Assembly (NCBI GenBank): GCA_030530985.1
Contig: JAUMTX010000002.1
Span: forward strand, 52,591 to 116,590
Reading direction: 5' to 3'
Source of the DNA: Corynebacterium sp.
GTDB lineage: Bacteria; Actinomycetota; Actinomycetes; Mycobacteriales; Mycobacteriaceae
DNA: 64,000 nt
In this document: one piece after another, positions 1 to 9,144 of the stretch
Position numbering within the stretch: the stretch's first letter is position 1
Layout: every line of letters begins with the position of its first letter
The notes under the pieces: generated by a model
The model's input: only the letters and a program-made list of their open reading frames with translations
Databases searched by the model: none
What the model was told of the DNA's origin: nothing
Program-made: the position numbers and the translations under genes

Positions 1-891
1 AATGATTTCTGGAACGACCTTGGAGGTGATCAGGTTGTGAATAATGGTGCAACCTGGGTTCTCCTTGAGGGTGCGCTCAGCAATAATGGCGCAGATGGCG
101 GATGGGGACACTGGGTCACCCTTCTCATCCACAACGAAGCAGCGGTCAGCGTCGCCGTCGAAAGCCAAACCAATATCGGAACCGGTCTCAACAACGAACT
201 TCTGCAGATCGAGGAGGTTCTTTGGCTCCAGTGGGTTAGCCTCGTGGTTAGGGAAGTTACCGTCGAGCTCGAAGTAGAGTGGCTCAATGGTCAGTGGCAG
301 GCCTTCAAGAACGGCTGGAACGGTCATGCCGCCCATACCATTGCCGGCATCCACCGCGACCTTGAGTGGGCGAATGCCCTCAAGGTTTACGAGTTTACGC
401 AGGTAATCGCGGTAACCAGACAGAACGTCGCGCTCTTCAACACTGCCCTTCTCGCCATCGAAGGCAGGAACGCCATTAACAAGCATGTCCTTAACCTCGA
501 GCAGACCGGTCTCCTCACCCACTGGGCGGGCGCCGGCGCGGCACATCTTAATGCCGTTGTACTTGGCTGGGTTGTGGGATGCGGTGAACATTGCACCTGG
601 AACATTGAGGTCACCGGAAGCATAGTAGAGCTCATCGGTGGAGGTCAGGCCCAGGTAGACGACGTTCAGGCCCTGGCTGTTAACACCCTCAGCGAAGGCG
701 CGGGACAGCACTGGGGAGGAATCACGCATATCGTGGCCCACTGCGATGGTATCGGCACCCTCACCGCGCATCAGATACGCGAAGGCTGCGCCAGCGTCAC
801 GGATAAAGTCGGCATCGAAACCGTCCTCACCAACAACGCCACGGACGTCATAGGCCTTTACGGATGCATCTACCTGTTCACGGGAACGCAC
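1..891 (-). CDS. manB: Phosphomannomutase/phosphoglucomutase ManB, 3' end cut by window edge
   Basis: Interconverts hexose-6-phosphate and hexose-1-phosphate, feeding mannose-1-phosphate to GDP-mannose synthesis for lipomannan, lipoarabinomannan and glycolipids. The visible 297 codons are read from a GTG at 891, preceded by an AAGGAG ribosome binding site 5 bases upstream. The phosphoserine loop TASHNPAKYNG places the catalytic serine at about residue 105, and the metal-binding loop DGDADR lies near residue 245. The C-terminal sugar- and phosphate-binding domains lie beyond position 1. It is followed upstream by DUF3499 and whiB2, the same order as Rv3257c-Rv3260c in M. tuberculosis. Family assignment is secure; the preference for mannose over glucose is inferred from synteny. 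Confidence 0.93.
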   Translation of the reverse strand, partial: MRSREQVDASVKAYDVRGVVGEDGFDADFIRDAGAAFAYLMRGEGADTIAVGHDMRDSSPVLSRAFAEGVNSQGLNVVYLGLTSTDELYYASGDLNVPGAMFTASHNPAKYNGIKMCRAGARPVGEETGLLEVKDMLVNGVPAFDGEKGSVEERDVLSGYRDYLRKLVNLEGIRPLKVAVDAGNGMGGMTVPAVLEGLPLTIEPLYFELDGNFPNHEANPLEPKNLLDLQKFVVETGSDIGLAFDGDADRCFVVDEKGDPVSPSAICAIIAERTLKENPGCTIIHNLITSKVVPEII

Positions 892-940
892 ATTTACTCC
901 TTATAGTTTGAAAAATTTTACGGTTGTGGCGGGTATGCGA

Positions 941-1414
941 CTAACCCTGCGCTTGTGGATTAGCTCCGGCGGATCCACCGTGGTCCTCTTCAGGCCGTGG
1001 AACCATACTCAGAAACGGCCTGCTAGGAGCAGGGTTCGGGCTGAATGACCGCTGTGACGGGTGCCCGAATCCGAATCCTGGTCGAGACCGTCGCACCTGT
1101 TGGCGGTTGAGTTCTTGCTCATTTTCTTCCTCCCTGCGCTGCTCTTCCATGGCGCGCGCAAGGGCGGTGAGATCATCTTCCTCGTCGAAAATGGAACCGC
1201 GACGGTCAATAGTTATATCTTCGACCCGAACTAATTCCCAGCCTTTGGGGGCTGACATTCGCGCTGCATGCTTGGCACACAGATCCCAACCTCGGGTCTG
1301 AGTTGAGGTTGATAGTGGCCCAATAACTGCTGTTTGATTCCCATTATTATATGAGAAAGTAGCCACGGCTGGTTCAGGACAGCCTGGCTTAGAACAGCGA
1401 CGCATTTGACTCAC
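941..1414 (-). CDS. DUF3499 family protein (Rv3258c-like)
   Basis: Conserved actinobacterial protein of unknown function, 157 residues. The N-terminal half carries CSKPGC (C7, C12) and a later CAKH (C46, H49), a spacing that could bind zinc; this is an inference. The C-terminal half is charged, then Pro/Ser rich, and looks disordered. The GTG start at 1414 is preceded by TAGAAT ending 7 bases upstream with no ribosome binding site, so the mRNA is probably leaderless; the ATG three codons in is an alternative. It sits between manB and the metallopeptidase-like gene, as in mycobacteria. Confidence 0.85.
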   Translation of the reverse strand: MSQMRRCSKPGCPEPAVATFSYNNGNQTAVIGPLSTSTQTRGWDLCAKHAARMSAPKGWELVRVEDITIDRRGSIFDEEDDLTALARAMEEQRREEENEQELNRQQVRRSRPGFGFGHPSQRSFSPNPAPSRPFLSMVPRPEEDHGGSAGANPQAQG

Positions 1415-1552
1415 GCATTCAATTCTAACTCTAAGGCTAATATCACGCTAAATTAGACAAGCCTAATTAATTGTAATTTTTATGCTTTTGAGGGATTGCC
1501 GGCGTGGATACCAACGTGTCGGCCTGCGCGTTCTATTCTTAAATTCGTGCGC

Positions 1553-2002
1553 ATGCATTCTCATTCACCTCGGCATCGACAGGAGCTTCGTGGTCCGCTC
1601 CTGCCTAGTTCCGTGCCACTTTTTCGTACTCGCGGCGAGCTTTTCGACGACCTCGCTGTCGAGGCCTATGATTCCGTGCGTGCCCGCTTTCACCAACAAT
1701 TAATGGGAGTGGATCTTGCTGTGGACATGGCTCCGCGCATGCGCCTGACGGGCCCTGTGCCGGCCGATGTGGTGGCCGATGGCCCGGTTCCTTTGGGGCG
1801 CTTTATTCCTGCTGGGGTGGATCACCAGGGCAATCCCACAAGAGCACGCATTGTTGTATTCCGTAAGCCTATTGAAATGCGCGCGGGGGCGCAGGCCACA
1901 GAGCGCTATAAGTTATTGCAGTGGGTGTGCGCCAAGTTGGTGGCCTATGTGGTGAATGCTGATCCTGTGGCTGTGTATAGGCGGGCACGGATGCGTGGTT
2001 AA
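1553..2002 (+). CDS. Metallopeptidase-family (zincin-like) protein, Rv3259-like
   Basis: About 149 residues, matching the small conserved actinobacterial protein beside whiB2 that databases place in the zincin-like metallopeptidase family. Recognisable segments are LRGPLLP near the N-terminus, PRMRL and GPVPLGRFIPAGVD in the middle and RARIVVFRKPIEMRA after it. I see no HExxH zinc motif in the C-terminal helix (LLQWVCAKLVAYVVN), so peptidase activity is doubtful. The ATG at 1553 follows TAAATT by 7 bases with no ribosome binding site, suggesting a leaderless start; an in-frame ATG at 1496 would add 19 poorly conserved residues. It converges on whiB2. Confidence 0.75.
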   Translation: MHSHSPRHRQELRGPLLPSSVPLFRTRGELFDDLAVEAYDSVRARFHQQLMGVDLAVDMAPRMRLTGPVPADVVADGPVPLGRFIPAGVDHQGNPTRARIVVFRKPIEMRAGAQATERYKLLQWVCAKLVAYVVNADPVAVYRRARMRG

Positions 2003-2027
2003 AAGTATGTTGGCCACATCTGGGCAT

Positions 2028-2058
2028 GAAAAAACCGGCTGGTAAAAACCAACCGGTT
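2028..2058 (-). terminator. Rho-independent terminator of whiB2
   Basis: An 11-bp inverted repeat with one mismatch (arms 2033-2043 and 2048-2058) is followed, in the minus direction, by a run of six T. It lies just after the whiB2 stop and separates it from the converging gene. Confidence 0.8.
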
Positions 2059-2063
2059 GGAGC

Positions 2064-2405
2064 TTAAGCTTGACGCTGGTTTGTTTCCAGTTTCTTACGC
2101 TCACGCTCGGAGAGGCCACCCCAAATGCCGAATCGCTCGTCATTCTGGAGGGCGAACTCTAGGCATTCATCGCGCACACCGCAGGCAGCACAAATGCGCT
2201 TAGCCTCGCGGGTCGAGCCACCTTTATCCGGAAAGAAGGCCTCAGGATCGGTTTGCGCACAGAGGGCCTGTTCCTGCCAATCCTGCTCAACAGCAGCAAA
2301 AAGGTCATCATGGGAAGCGGCTGAGCCGCCAGAAGCTGCTGCACGCCTAACACCCGGGACAATACCTAGACCCCGGAGTGTAGCGTCGGTTGCAAAGTCT
2401 TCCAC
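2064..2405 (-). CDS. whcD: WhiB-family iron-sulfur transcription factor (WhiB2/WhcD)
   Basis: Small redox-sensitive [4Fe-4S] regulator linked to cell division and septation in actinobacteria; WhcD is the corynebacterial WhiB2 orthologue. The four cluster ligands are C49, C72, C75 and C81 (C-x22-C-x2-C-x5-C), followed by the GIWGG turn at 93-97 and a basic C-terminal tail (RERKKLETNQRQ). At 113 residues the length is normal. The start is GTG at 2405, preceded by AAAGGAG with 5-6 bases spacing. The gene stands alone with its own terminator and a 387-bp upstream region with paired C-tract repeats. Confidence 0.95.
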   Translation of the reverse strand: MEDFATDATLRGLGIVPGVRRAAASGGSAASHDDLFAAVEQDWQEQALCAQTDPEAFFPDKGGSTREAKRICAACGVRDECLEFALQNDERFGIWGGLSERERKKLETNQRQA

Positions 2406-2572
2406 GCGCTCTCCTTTAGTTAATAATCAGACAATAGCGATTCAACACTCATTGAGCCGAGTAGTCAAGCCAAAGTTAAGAATTTTAGGCGCTTATAAGA
2501 AAAATATTCCCAAAAAGTGGTTTTGCCCACAACTCAGATCACACCAGTCACTCTAGTAACAGGCTCCTGTGA

Positions 2573-2595
2573 AACGGGGGTAGTGAACGGGGGTA
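2573..2595 (-). repeat. Paired 10-mer TACCCCCGTT upstream of whiB2
   Basis: Two exact copies of TACCCCCGTT (minus strand) lie at 2573-2582 and 2586-2595, start-to-start 13 bp, about 170-190 bp upstream of the whiB2 start. The same 10-mer recurs at 25295 upstream of pmmB. It may be a regulator site; no binding protein is known to me. The rest of 2406-2734 holds no gene that I can support. Confidence 0.5.
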
Positions 2596-2734
2596 CTATA
2601 TATTGTGGCTTGATCCCCTAAAAAGCGGATAAAACCCCAATATCCCCGATCAGAGCATATTTTTAAAACTGAAGCCCAAGCGTAAATACGCTTTTTGCAT
2701 TCACTACCTGCACGCATGCTTTCGGATTTGCACA

Positions 2735-2770
2735 AAGAAAAACCGGTGTGCCCGCAAGGAGACACACCGG
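2735..2770 (-). terminator. Rho-independent terminator after the mannose-1-P guanylyltransferase gene
   Basis: A perfect 8-bp stem (CCGGTGTG at 2743-2750 with CACACCGG at 2763-2770) is followed by TTTTTCT in the minus direction. It lies about 20 bp past the stop codon of the gene at 2793-3899. Confidence 0.85.
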
Positions 2771-2792
2771 ATAAGCGATCTAGCTTTATTTT

Positions 2793-3899
2793 TTAGACAT
2801 CAGCAGAGAAGCGGATGCCACCCTCTGGGATAACAACATTTGGCCAGACGCGAATATCGTCGCGCAATTCACAACGGGCACCAATGGACGCACCCTCACC
2901 AATAATGGCGTGGTCAATAATTGCATTGGCACCAATATGGGCGCCAGCAGCAATAATGGAGTCCTTAATGCGGGCACCTGGCTCAATGGTCACATTCTCA
3001 AAGATGACAGACTCATCAATACGGCAACCATCACCAACATTGGAACCGGCACCAATCACAGAGCCGCCGAGCAGCAGAACATTATTGCCGACCTTGGCGG
3101 TTGGTTCCACCAGGTATTCACCATTGAGGTGCTCAAGCAGTGGGGATGGTGCAATGCCACGAATCAGGTCAGAAGAACCACGGACAAAGTCCTTAGGGGT
3201 ACCCATATCGCGCCAGTAGGACTGGTCTACGTGACCGGCAATGGTGCGGCCCTCTTCAAGCAACTTAGGGAATACATCGCGCTCCACACTGACCTCGCGG
3301 TCAGCTGGGATTTCCGCAATGATATCGCGCTGGAAGATATAGCAACCTGCGTTGATCTGGTCGGTTGGTGGGTTCGGGGTCTTCTCCAGGAAGGCCTGGA
3401 CGATTCCATTTTCGTCGGTAGGCACGCAACCAAAAGCACGTGGGTCTGGCACGCGCAGAAGATGCATGGTCACATCGGCGGACTTTTCAACATGGGTCTG
3501 CAGGAGAGCACCCAGATCTGCACCACCAAGGACGTCACCATTGAAAATCATGACTCGATCATTACGAACATGGTCCAAAACATTGCGGATGCCACCGCCG
3601 GTGCCAAGGGCAACTTCCTCGGTGACATACTCAATCTCAAGGCCAAGATCATTGCCATCACCGAAATAGTCGGTGAAAACTTCAGCCTTGAAGGAGGTCG
3701 AAAGAATGACGTGCTTAATACCAGCTGCTTCAATGCGGGCAAGCAGGTGCTTCAAGAAAGGCACACCCGCTGTTGGCAACATTGGCTTTGGGGTATTCAC
3801 AGTCAGCGGACGCAGGCGAGTGCCCTTACCACCGACCAGAATCACTGCGTCAGTGCTTGCTGCCAGCTCGCGTGCAGTCGGAATATTCTTCTCGGTCAT
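2793..3899 (-). CDS. mpg: Mannose-1-phosphate guanylyltransferase / NDP-sugar pyrophosphorylase
   Basis: Makes GDP-mannose (or a related NDP-hexose) from the hexose-1-phosphate and NTP, in the cytosol. The N-terminal Rossmann-like nucleotidyltransferase has the signature GGKGTRLRPLT near residues 23-33 followed by PKPMLP; FNGDVLGG near 118-125 fits the metal-binding site. The C-terminal part (about 255-368) is a left-handed beta helix of hexapeptide repeats, for example GAHIGANAIIDHAIIGEGA. Length (368) is typical. It corresponds to Rv3264c (manB/rmlA2) by synteny, and stands between whiB2 and wbbL. Exact sugar specificity cannot be read from sequence. Confidence 0.88.
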   Translation of the reverse strand: MTEKNIPTARELAASTDAVILVGGKGTRLRPLTVNTPKPMLPTAGVPFLKHLLARIEAAGIKHVILSTSFKAEVFTDYFGDGNDLGLEIEYVTEEVALGTGGGIRNVLDHVRNDRVMIFNGDVLGGADLGALLQTHVEKSADVTMHLLRVPDPRAFGCVPTDENGIVQAFLEKTPNPPTDQINAGCYIFQRDIIAEIPADREVSVERDVFPKLLEEGRTIAGHVDQSYWRDMGTPKDFVRGSSDLIRGIAPSPLLEHLNGEYLVEPTAKVGNNVLLLGGSVIGAGSNVGDGCRIDESVIFENVTIEPGARIKDSIIAAGAHIGANAIIDHAIIGEGASIGARCELRDDIRVWPNVVIPEGGIRFSADV

Positions 3900-3952
3900 A
3901 CATCAACTTTCATTCGGCTTAGGGTGAATAAGCAGCTCCCCCACCCCACGAA

Positions 3953-3966
3953 ACCCACATGTGGGT
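3953..3966. promoter_or_regulatory. Perfect 14-bp palindrome upstream of mpg
   Basis: ACCCACATGTGGGT is fully self-complementary and lies about 55 bp upstream of the mpg start, within the 208-bp gap to wbbL. It could be an operator for a dimeric repressor; no function is established. Confidence 0.35.
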
Positions 3967-4107
3967 GAGGCGGCGAAGCAGCGTACTTAGCAATACGCGT
4001 ACATAGTGATAATAGTACAAAAGCAGAAATGCGTTACAACAGATCAACTGGGAAATTTCTCACTCAATCCCAGCGAAACTGCAGCAACCTGCCATTGACC
4101 TGCAATT

Positions 4108-5037
4108 TTATTTAGCGGCTTTTCGTGCACGCATAGATAAAATTACGCATCTACCTACTAATCCTAAACGCAAAACCAATCGAATAGGCATCTGCCACCA
4201 AGCATTGAGACGATCCGCTTGGAAGCGGTAGGCACTTTCATGGTGGGCGCGCAGCATGACCACTGGTACCGTCTTTGCGGCGTGTCCCTGATCGTGCGTA
4301 ATCTGCGCGCTTGGCACATATATATTGCTGTAGCCTGCGCGGCCAAGACGGTCACCCAGGTCCACATCCTCCATGTACATGAAATAGCGCTCGTCAAAGC
4401 CACCAATTTTTTCAAAGGCCTGGCGGCGCACCAAGAGACAACTGCCTGAAAGCCAGCCTGCTGGGCGCTCCTTATCCATGACGGAATTGTCGCGATAGGC
4501 CTTTGTCCAGGGATTATTCTTCCACAACTGCCCCAGCAGGGCGTGGCCAATACCATTCTTGAGATTAGGAATAGCGCGGGCCGAAGGATAAATATCGCCA
4601 TTGGGCTCCAGAATCTGCGGGCCAACGGAACCCGCCTCCGGGTGGCGTTCCATGGCGGCAATGAGCTCATCAAGACAGCCCGGCAAGAACTGGACATCAG
4701 GATTAACAATCAGAAGAAAGTCCTGGTCAATCTCATCTTGCGGTAATTCCGCGGCATAGCGGGCGCCAATATTCATTGCTGTGCCATAGCCAAGATTGCC
4801 GCCGGTGGGCAGGAAGTCCACATTATCGTGGGCCTGTGCTGCTGCCTCCGGCACGCCATCACGGGAGCCATTATCCGCCAAAATAATGCGGGTATCGCCC
4901 GAATAGGCGTGCTTGGTGGATTCAATGAATTTGCTCAGGTGCTCGCCCGGTGAGTAGGTCACCGTAATAATGGGCAGGGCACCTTTCCTGGCATCCGCGG
5001 ATGCACTTTTGGGGGAATTACGCTGGGCTTCATCCAT
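4108..5037 (-). CDS. wbbL: Family 2 glycosyltransferase, WbbL-type rhamnosyltransferase
   Basis: In mycobacteria and corynebacteria WbbL adds rhamnose to GlcNAc-PP-decaprenol, building the linker that joins arabinogalactan to peptidoglycan. This 309-residue protein has a GT-A fold: ADNGSRDG near residue 55 for nucleotide binding, GGNLGYG and MNIGA around 80-90, and VNPDVQFLPG as the acidic metal motif near 112. MYMEDVDLGDRLGRAGY near 220 fits the ED catalytic base. The start lies 2 bases after the rmlD stop, so the two are surely co-transcribed, with RmlD supplying dTDP-rhamnose. Confidence 0.9.
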   Translation of the reverse strand: MDEAQRNSPKSASADARKGALPIITVTYSPGEHLSKFIESTKHAYSGDTRIILADNGSRDGVPEAAAQAHDNVDFLPTGGNLGYGTAMNIGARYAAELPQDEIDQDFLLIVNPDVQFLPGCLDELIAAMERHPEAGSVGPQILEPNGDIYPSARAIPNLKNGIGHALLGQLWKNNPWTKAYRDNSVMDKERPAGWLSGSCLLVRRQAFEKIGGFDERYFMYMEDVDLGDRLGRAGYSNIYVPSAQITHDQGHAAKTVPVVMLRAHHESAYRFQADRLNAWWQMPIRLVLRLGLVGRCVILSMRARKAAK

Positions 5038-5039
5038 GC

Positions 5040-5939
5040 CTACAGCTTACCGTGCAGGGCGCGCTCCAGTGAGGGCTGCCACGGCGGTAAGACTAAATCC
5101 GTAGCGGGATTCACATTATAAAGTGGGCGCGGAGCCTTGGCGCCATACTCGGCAGTGGTTACAGCTTTGACCAGGTCAGGTGCCCCACCAAGCGTAATGT
5201 AAATGTGGCGGGCGAATTCCAACCAGGTTGTGGCCCCTTCATTATGGGCATCAATAATGGTGCCGGGGGCAACAGTGCCGGCCGCTACTTTTTCCGCATA
5301 GGACCACAGGCCACGGGCAAGGTCGAAGGCATTAGTTGGGCATCCCCACTGGTCAGAGACCACAGAAATTTCGCGGGGATAGAGGCGGCTAAAAGTATTA
5401 GCAATATCCTTGGACTCAGGATTAGCGGGACCCGAATATAGCCAGGAGGTGCGCACAATGGCGGTGCCACCCTGGGCCAGGAATTCCTGCTCGCCCCAAT
5501 ATTTGGTGAGACCATACATATTGATGGGCGCGGGCACCTGTGGGTGGGAGTGCTCAGGCAGATCTGCACCGACCGCACCCTGAGCAGGAGGAATAGAGCC
5601 CGGATACACATAATCGGTGCTGATATGAATGGCGGGAACCCCAAGGCTAGTGGCAAGGGTGCCAATGAGCCCCGGCACAAGAACATTGAGGCGATAGGCT
5701 GCCCTGAAGTTCTCCTCATCCTGGGCGCCTTCCACATCAGTATGGGCGGCACAGTTAATAAGGACACAAGGTCGGTCGCTCTCAACTTCCTGGGTGAGGT
5801 GACTGTGCAATTCCGCTGGGCAGGGGCCGTTCAAGTCCCATTCGGCGCGACTAATGGCAGTAAAGCTTCCGCCCTCCGGGCAGGTTTTTTGCAGGGCTGT
5901 GCCCAGCTGGCCATTGGCCCCAATTATATAAAGATGCAT
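5040..5939 (-). CDS. rmlD: dTDP-4-dehydrorhamnose reductase RmlD
   Basis: Last step of dTDP-L-rhamnose synthesis, an NAD(P)H-dependent reduction. The N-terminal dinucleotide site reads GANGQLG (residues 7-13); the SDR catalytic pair is in MYGLTKYWGE with Y142 and K146, and HISTDYVY near 105-112 supplies the Ser/Thr. At 299 residues the length is normal. It is the first gene of an rmlD-wbbL pair and is divergent from the LCP gene at 6106. The substrate links it directly to arabinogalactan linker assembly. Confidence 0.92.
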   Translation of the reverse strand: MHLYIIGANGQLGTALQKTCPEGGSFTAISRAEWDLNGPCPAELHSHLTQEVESDRPCVLINCAAHTDVEGAQDEENFRAAYRLNVLVPGLIGTLATSLGVPAIHISTDYVYPGSIPPAQGAVGADLPEHSHPQVPAPINMYGLTKYWGEQEFLAQGGTAIVRTSWLYSGPANPESKDIANTFSRLYPREISVVSDQWGCPTNAFDLARGLWSYAEKVAAGTVAPGTIIDAHNEGATTWLEFARHIYITLGGAPDLVKAVTTAEYGAKAPRPLYNVNPATDLVLPPWQPSLERALHGKL

Positions 5940-6105
5940 TGACCCCTCGATTCACAGATGGCCGCCGGGACTACTCGTTGAAGAATACTAAGCAAGATTC
6001 ACAGCATTGTTAGGGCGTAATCCGGCCATCAATCCGATATACTTATATTTTAACTTTAGTACCCTAAATTAGGTAGCCCCTGAGACTGCCAAAATGGAGG
6101 TTATT

Positions 6106-7731
6106 GTGAGCGAATCCCCGAGGGAGAACCGCGATATTGCACCAAAGAATATTGCAGTGAAGCCACCTAAACAACGAGGTCATGTGGCCCTGCGTGCAAT
6201 TACGGCTCTTCTGGCGGCCAGTGTTGTGGTCGTATCGGGCGTTGGCTACAGCACCATTGGTAGTGTCACCAATACGGCGCAGAACCTTGACTTGGGTGGC
6301 GGCCAGGTGGTCAAGCAAGGCCAGGCGGCCGATGGTGCCACGGATATTTTGCTGGTGGGTATTGACTCCCGTACTGATGCCCAGGGCAATCCCCTCACCC
6401 AGGCGGAGATTGATATGCTCCGTGCGGGTGATGAGCAGAACCAGAATACAGACACCATTATTTTGATCCGTATTCCTAATGATGGTTCCTCCGCCTCCGC
6501 TATCTCGATCCCCCGCGATACCTATATCCATGATGATAATTATGGAAATATGAAGATCAATGGCGTCTACACCGCCTATGATAATGAGCGCCAGCAGGAA
6601 TTGCTCAACCAAGGTGTGGGCGACCCAACCGAATTGGCACGTGAAGGCCAGCAGGCGGGCCGACAGGCACTGATTGATGCGGTGGCTGATCTCACCGGTA
6701 TTACTGTGGATCACTTTGCCGAGGTTGGCCTCATGGGCTTTGTTCTTATGACTGATGCGGTCGGTGGCGTGCAGGTTTGTTTGAATGAGGCAGTCTATGA
6801 CCCTTATTCGGGCGCGAATTTCCATGCGGGTGTTCAGACCCTCAATGGCGCCGATGCATTGAGTTTCGTGCGTCAGCGTCATGGTCTTCCACGTGGTGAC
6901 CTGGATCGTATTGTGCGTCAGCAAGCTTATATGGCATCCATGGTCAGCACGATTTTGTCCAGCGGTACGCTCTCGAACCCATCGCGCCTCAACGCTTTGG
7001 GCGATGCGGCACGCCGCTCCGTGACCATCGATTCAACCTGGGACATTATGAGCTTTGCCACCCAGCTGCAGAACTTGGCTGGCGGTAATGTTCGATTCAC
7101 AACCATCCCTGTGACCTCCATTGATGGCATTGGTGACTATGGCGAGTCCGTGGTGACTGTGGACAAGGGCCAGGTCCAGGCCTTCTTCCAGCAGCTTTTG
7201 GGCGATAAGGATAAGGCTGGGGCTTCCCAGACTTCGGAGGAAACCACCACTACTGCCCCACCTGAGCCAATTGACCTGGTGGTTAATGTGCTCAATGCTT
7301 CCAATACCAATGGTCTTGCGGCCGGTGTTGGTGCCGCGCTTTCTGAGGATTATGGCTATAAGTTGGGTGAGGTTTCTAATGCCCCTCAGGGCCTCTATGC
7401 CCAGACCCAGATTCTGACTAATGACCCTAATAACCAGCTGGTTAAGGACTTGGCTCGTCGTCTTGGCGGTGTGCCGGTGAATGTGACTGGCTCCTTGGAT
7501 GATGGCGAAGTTGTTTTGGTGACCGCCTCCGATTATTTGGGTCCACGTAAGGACGTCACTGCGACTGCATCTGGTGCTAGCGGTGCTACCTTGGATGATC
7601 CTGATGCGGCCAATGCTGCCTCCGCTAATTTTGCTAGCGGCGAGGTCGTGGGTACCCCTGGTGAGGGTGGCGCCCCAGAGAGCAATGTGTCCATTAATGC
7701 TGGTAGCGATAGCCCACGTTGTGTGAACTAG
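6106..7731 (+). CDS. LytR-CpsA-Psr (LCP) family cell-wall ligase with LytR_C domain
   Basis: LCP proteins transfer lipid-linked glycans to peptidoglycan; in mycobacteria and corynebacteria they attach arabinogalactan. A single membrane helix (about residues 28-48) follows a basic cytosolic tail. The extracellular LCP domain contains DILLVGIDSR, DTIILIRI and SIPRDTYI with the catalytic Asp and Arg, then FVRQRHGLPRGDLDR. A LytR_C domain occupies about 385-475 (VVNVLNASNTNGLA). The GTG at 6106 is preferred because GGAGG lies 5 bases before it; the ATG at 6094 overlaps that site. It sits beside wbbL/rmlD, as Rv3267 does, consistent with ligating the product of that pathway. Confidence 0.92.
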   Translation: MSESPRENRDIAPKNIAVKPPKQRGHVALRAITALLAASVVVVSGVGYSTIGSVTNTAQNLDLGGGQVVKQGQAADGATDILLVGIDSRTDAQGNPLTQAEIDMLRAGDEQNQNTDTIILIRIPNDGSSASAISIPRDTYIHDDNYGNMKINGVYTAYDNERQQELLNQGVGDPTELAREGQQAGRQALIDAVADLTGITVDHFAEVGLMGFVLMTDAVGGVQVCLNEAVYDPYSGANFHAGVQTLNGADALSFVRQRHGLPRGDLDRIVRQQAYMASMVSTILSSGTLSNPSRLNALGDAARRSVTIDSTWDIMSFATQLQNLAGGNVRFTTIPVTSIDGIGDYGESVVTVDKGQVQAFFQQLLGDKDKAGASQTSEETTTTAPPEPIDLVVNVLNASNTNGLAAGVGAALSEDYGYKLGEVSNAPQGLYAQTQILTNDPNNQLVKDLARRLGGVPVNVTGSLDDGEVVLVTASDYLGPRKDVTATASGASGATLDDPDAANAASANFASGEVVGTPGEGGAPESNVSINAGSDSPRCVN

Positions 7732-7775
7732 GCTTTTCGACGCCTCCCCTCATACCTTTTCTGTAGGATTAAACC

Positions 7776-8543
7776 ATGGACATCTTGCGCGACCTTCTCG
7801 CTGCCGATCCATCACGCCCACGTCTGACTTTTTATGATGAGACCTTGGGTGTGCGTATCGAGTTTTCAGCAACCACTCTGGCCAACTGGGCGAATAAAAC
7901 CGCAGGTTGGTTGGTAGAAGAGTGCGAATTCACCGAGCTTTATGAGCACGCCTACCCGACTGCCAATGAGGAGCCTAATGGGCATATTTCCTTGGCTGCC
8001 GGGGTTAATTGGCAAACCGTCGGCCTGGCTTTGGGTGCGCTCACTGTGGGCGCCCGTTTTACTGTGGGTGCGGATTTTCATTCCGACTATATTCTGTGCA
8101 CCTATAAGGACATGGATCAGCTCTATATTGCCACCCTGGAAGCCCATGGTGCGATGAGTGATGATGATACTTTTGACTTCCAGGAATACCCATCCTTGGC
8201 TGTTATTACCGAGGACCCTTTTGGGCGCGGTGTGCGCGAAGTGGGCCTTGAGCTGCCCGATTATGCGATTGACTATGGGCCTGAGGTTCGTGTCAATGAT
8301 GATGCTTATCATAATGCCTGCCCGAGCCTCATTGATGCGCTGAGCAATCTCACCGGCAGCAGGATCGAAAAAGCAGAGCACCACAAGAGGATGCTCTGCC
8401 GGGGTTGGAATGATACTGATTCTCTAGTGGAGAATATTCTCATTCCTTTGGCCCAGGGCCATACGGTGGTTGTGGTTCATGGACCTGCCACCGAGGAACG
8501 ACTGGCCAAGATTGCTGAGGAAGAAAGAATCTCAGCGGATTAG
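7776..8543 (+). CDS. TIGR03089 family protein
   Basis: Conserved actinobacterial protein of unknown function related to the N-terminal part of AMP-forming acyl-CoA synthetases but too short (255 residues) to be one. Visible features are [17 protein letters not shown] near the start, typical of the family, and a long acidic middle. I see no ATP-binding P-loop of the adenylate-forming enzymes. Start choice is firm: AGGA lies 7 bases upstream, and TAGGAT ends 6 bases upstream, so it may also be leaderless. It follows the LCP gene as in Rv3267-Rv3268 and its stop overlaps purE by 4 bp on the other strand. Confidence 0.8.
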   Translation: MDILRDLLAADPSRPRLTFYDETLGVRIEFSATTLANWANKTAGWLVEECEFTELYEHAYPTANEEPNGHISLAAGVNWQTVGLALGALTVGARFTVGADFHSDYILCTYKDMDQLYIATLEAHGAMSDDDTFDFQEYPSLAVITEDPFGRGVREVGLELPDYAIDYGPEVRVNDDAYHNACPSLIDALSNLTGSRIEKAEHHKRMLCRGWNDTDSLVENILIPLAQGHTVVVVHGPATEERLAKIAEEERISAD

Positions 8544-9058
8544 AATTCACCATTCATGAGGCGCTCACGGAGTGCCTCATCTTTTTTGAGTACCTCCAGG
8601 CGCATATTCTCCTGGTACTCCTCCATGCGCTTGCGAATACCCGCACCGAATTCGGTGCTATCGGCACCCAGGGTGCGCACTGCCAGCAGGCCAGCATTCT
8701 TGGCACCATTGATGGATACAGTGGCCACAGGTACGCCTGCAGGCATCTGGACGATAGACAGCAGGGAGTCCATGCCGTCGAGCTTGTCCAGGGCGCGTGG
8801 GATACCAATGACTGGGAGTGGGGTTGCTGCGGCAACCATGCCTGGAAGGTGGGCGGCGCCACCAGCACAGGCCAGAATTACACGAAGGCCCTTCTCATTA
8901 GCGCTTTTAGCATAGTCGAGCATGCGGTCTGGGGTGCGGTGTGCAGAAACGACACCGACCTCGAAGGGGATGCCGAACTCGGCCAGAACTTCAACGGCAG
9001 GCTTGACGGTATCCCAGTCGGAGTCGCTGCCCATAATAATGCCAACCAGTGGCTGCAT
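8540..9058 (-). CDS. purE: N5-carboxyaminoimidazole ribonucleotide mutase PurE
   Basis: Converts N5-CAIR to CAIR in de novo purine synthesis, acting after PurK. The substrate loop GSDSDWDTV (residues 9-17) and SAHRTPDRM (about 39-47) with the catalytic histidine are intact, as is [11 protein letters not shown]. At 172 residues it is a class I PurE with a short extra tail. AAAGGA lies 8-9 bases before the ATG. It follows purK after 86 bp on the same strand. Confidence 0.96.
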   Translation of the reverse strand: MQPLVGIIMGSDSDWDTVKPAVEVLAEFGIPFEVGVVSAHRTPDRMLDYAKSANEKGLRVILACAGGAAHLPGMVAAATPLPVIGIPRALDKLDGMDSLLSIVQMPAGVPVATVSINGAKNAGLLAVRTLGADSTEFGAGIRKRMEEYQENMRLEVLKKDEALRERLMNGEF

Positions 9059-9144
9059 GGAGGGTTCCTTTCATAAGACAGTATTCCTGTCCTATTGTAG
9101 CGCCCCATCCAGTCAGACTGGTTGGCTTTAAGCTTCTCTGTAAT

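Noticed and set aside
37-906. Long plus-strand open frame opposite manB
   Set aside because: The minus strand encodes a clear phosphomannomutase with catalytic motifs and a ribosome binding site. The plus frame is an antisense by-product of codon bias.
1430-1475. DtxR-like palindrome upstream of the DUF3499 gene
   Set aside because: The best alignment of TTAGACAAGCCTAAT to the iron-box consensus gives about 11 of 18 arm matches, too weak to report.
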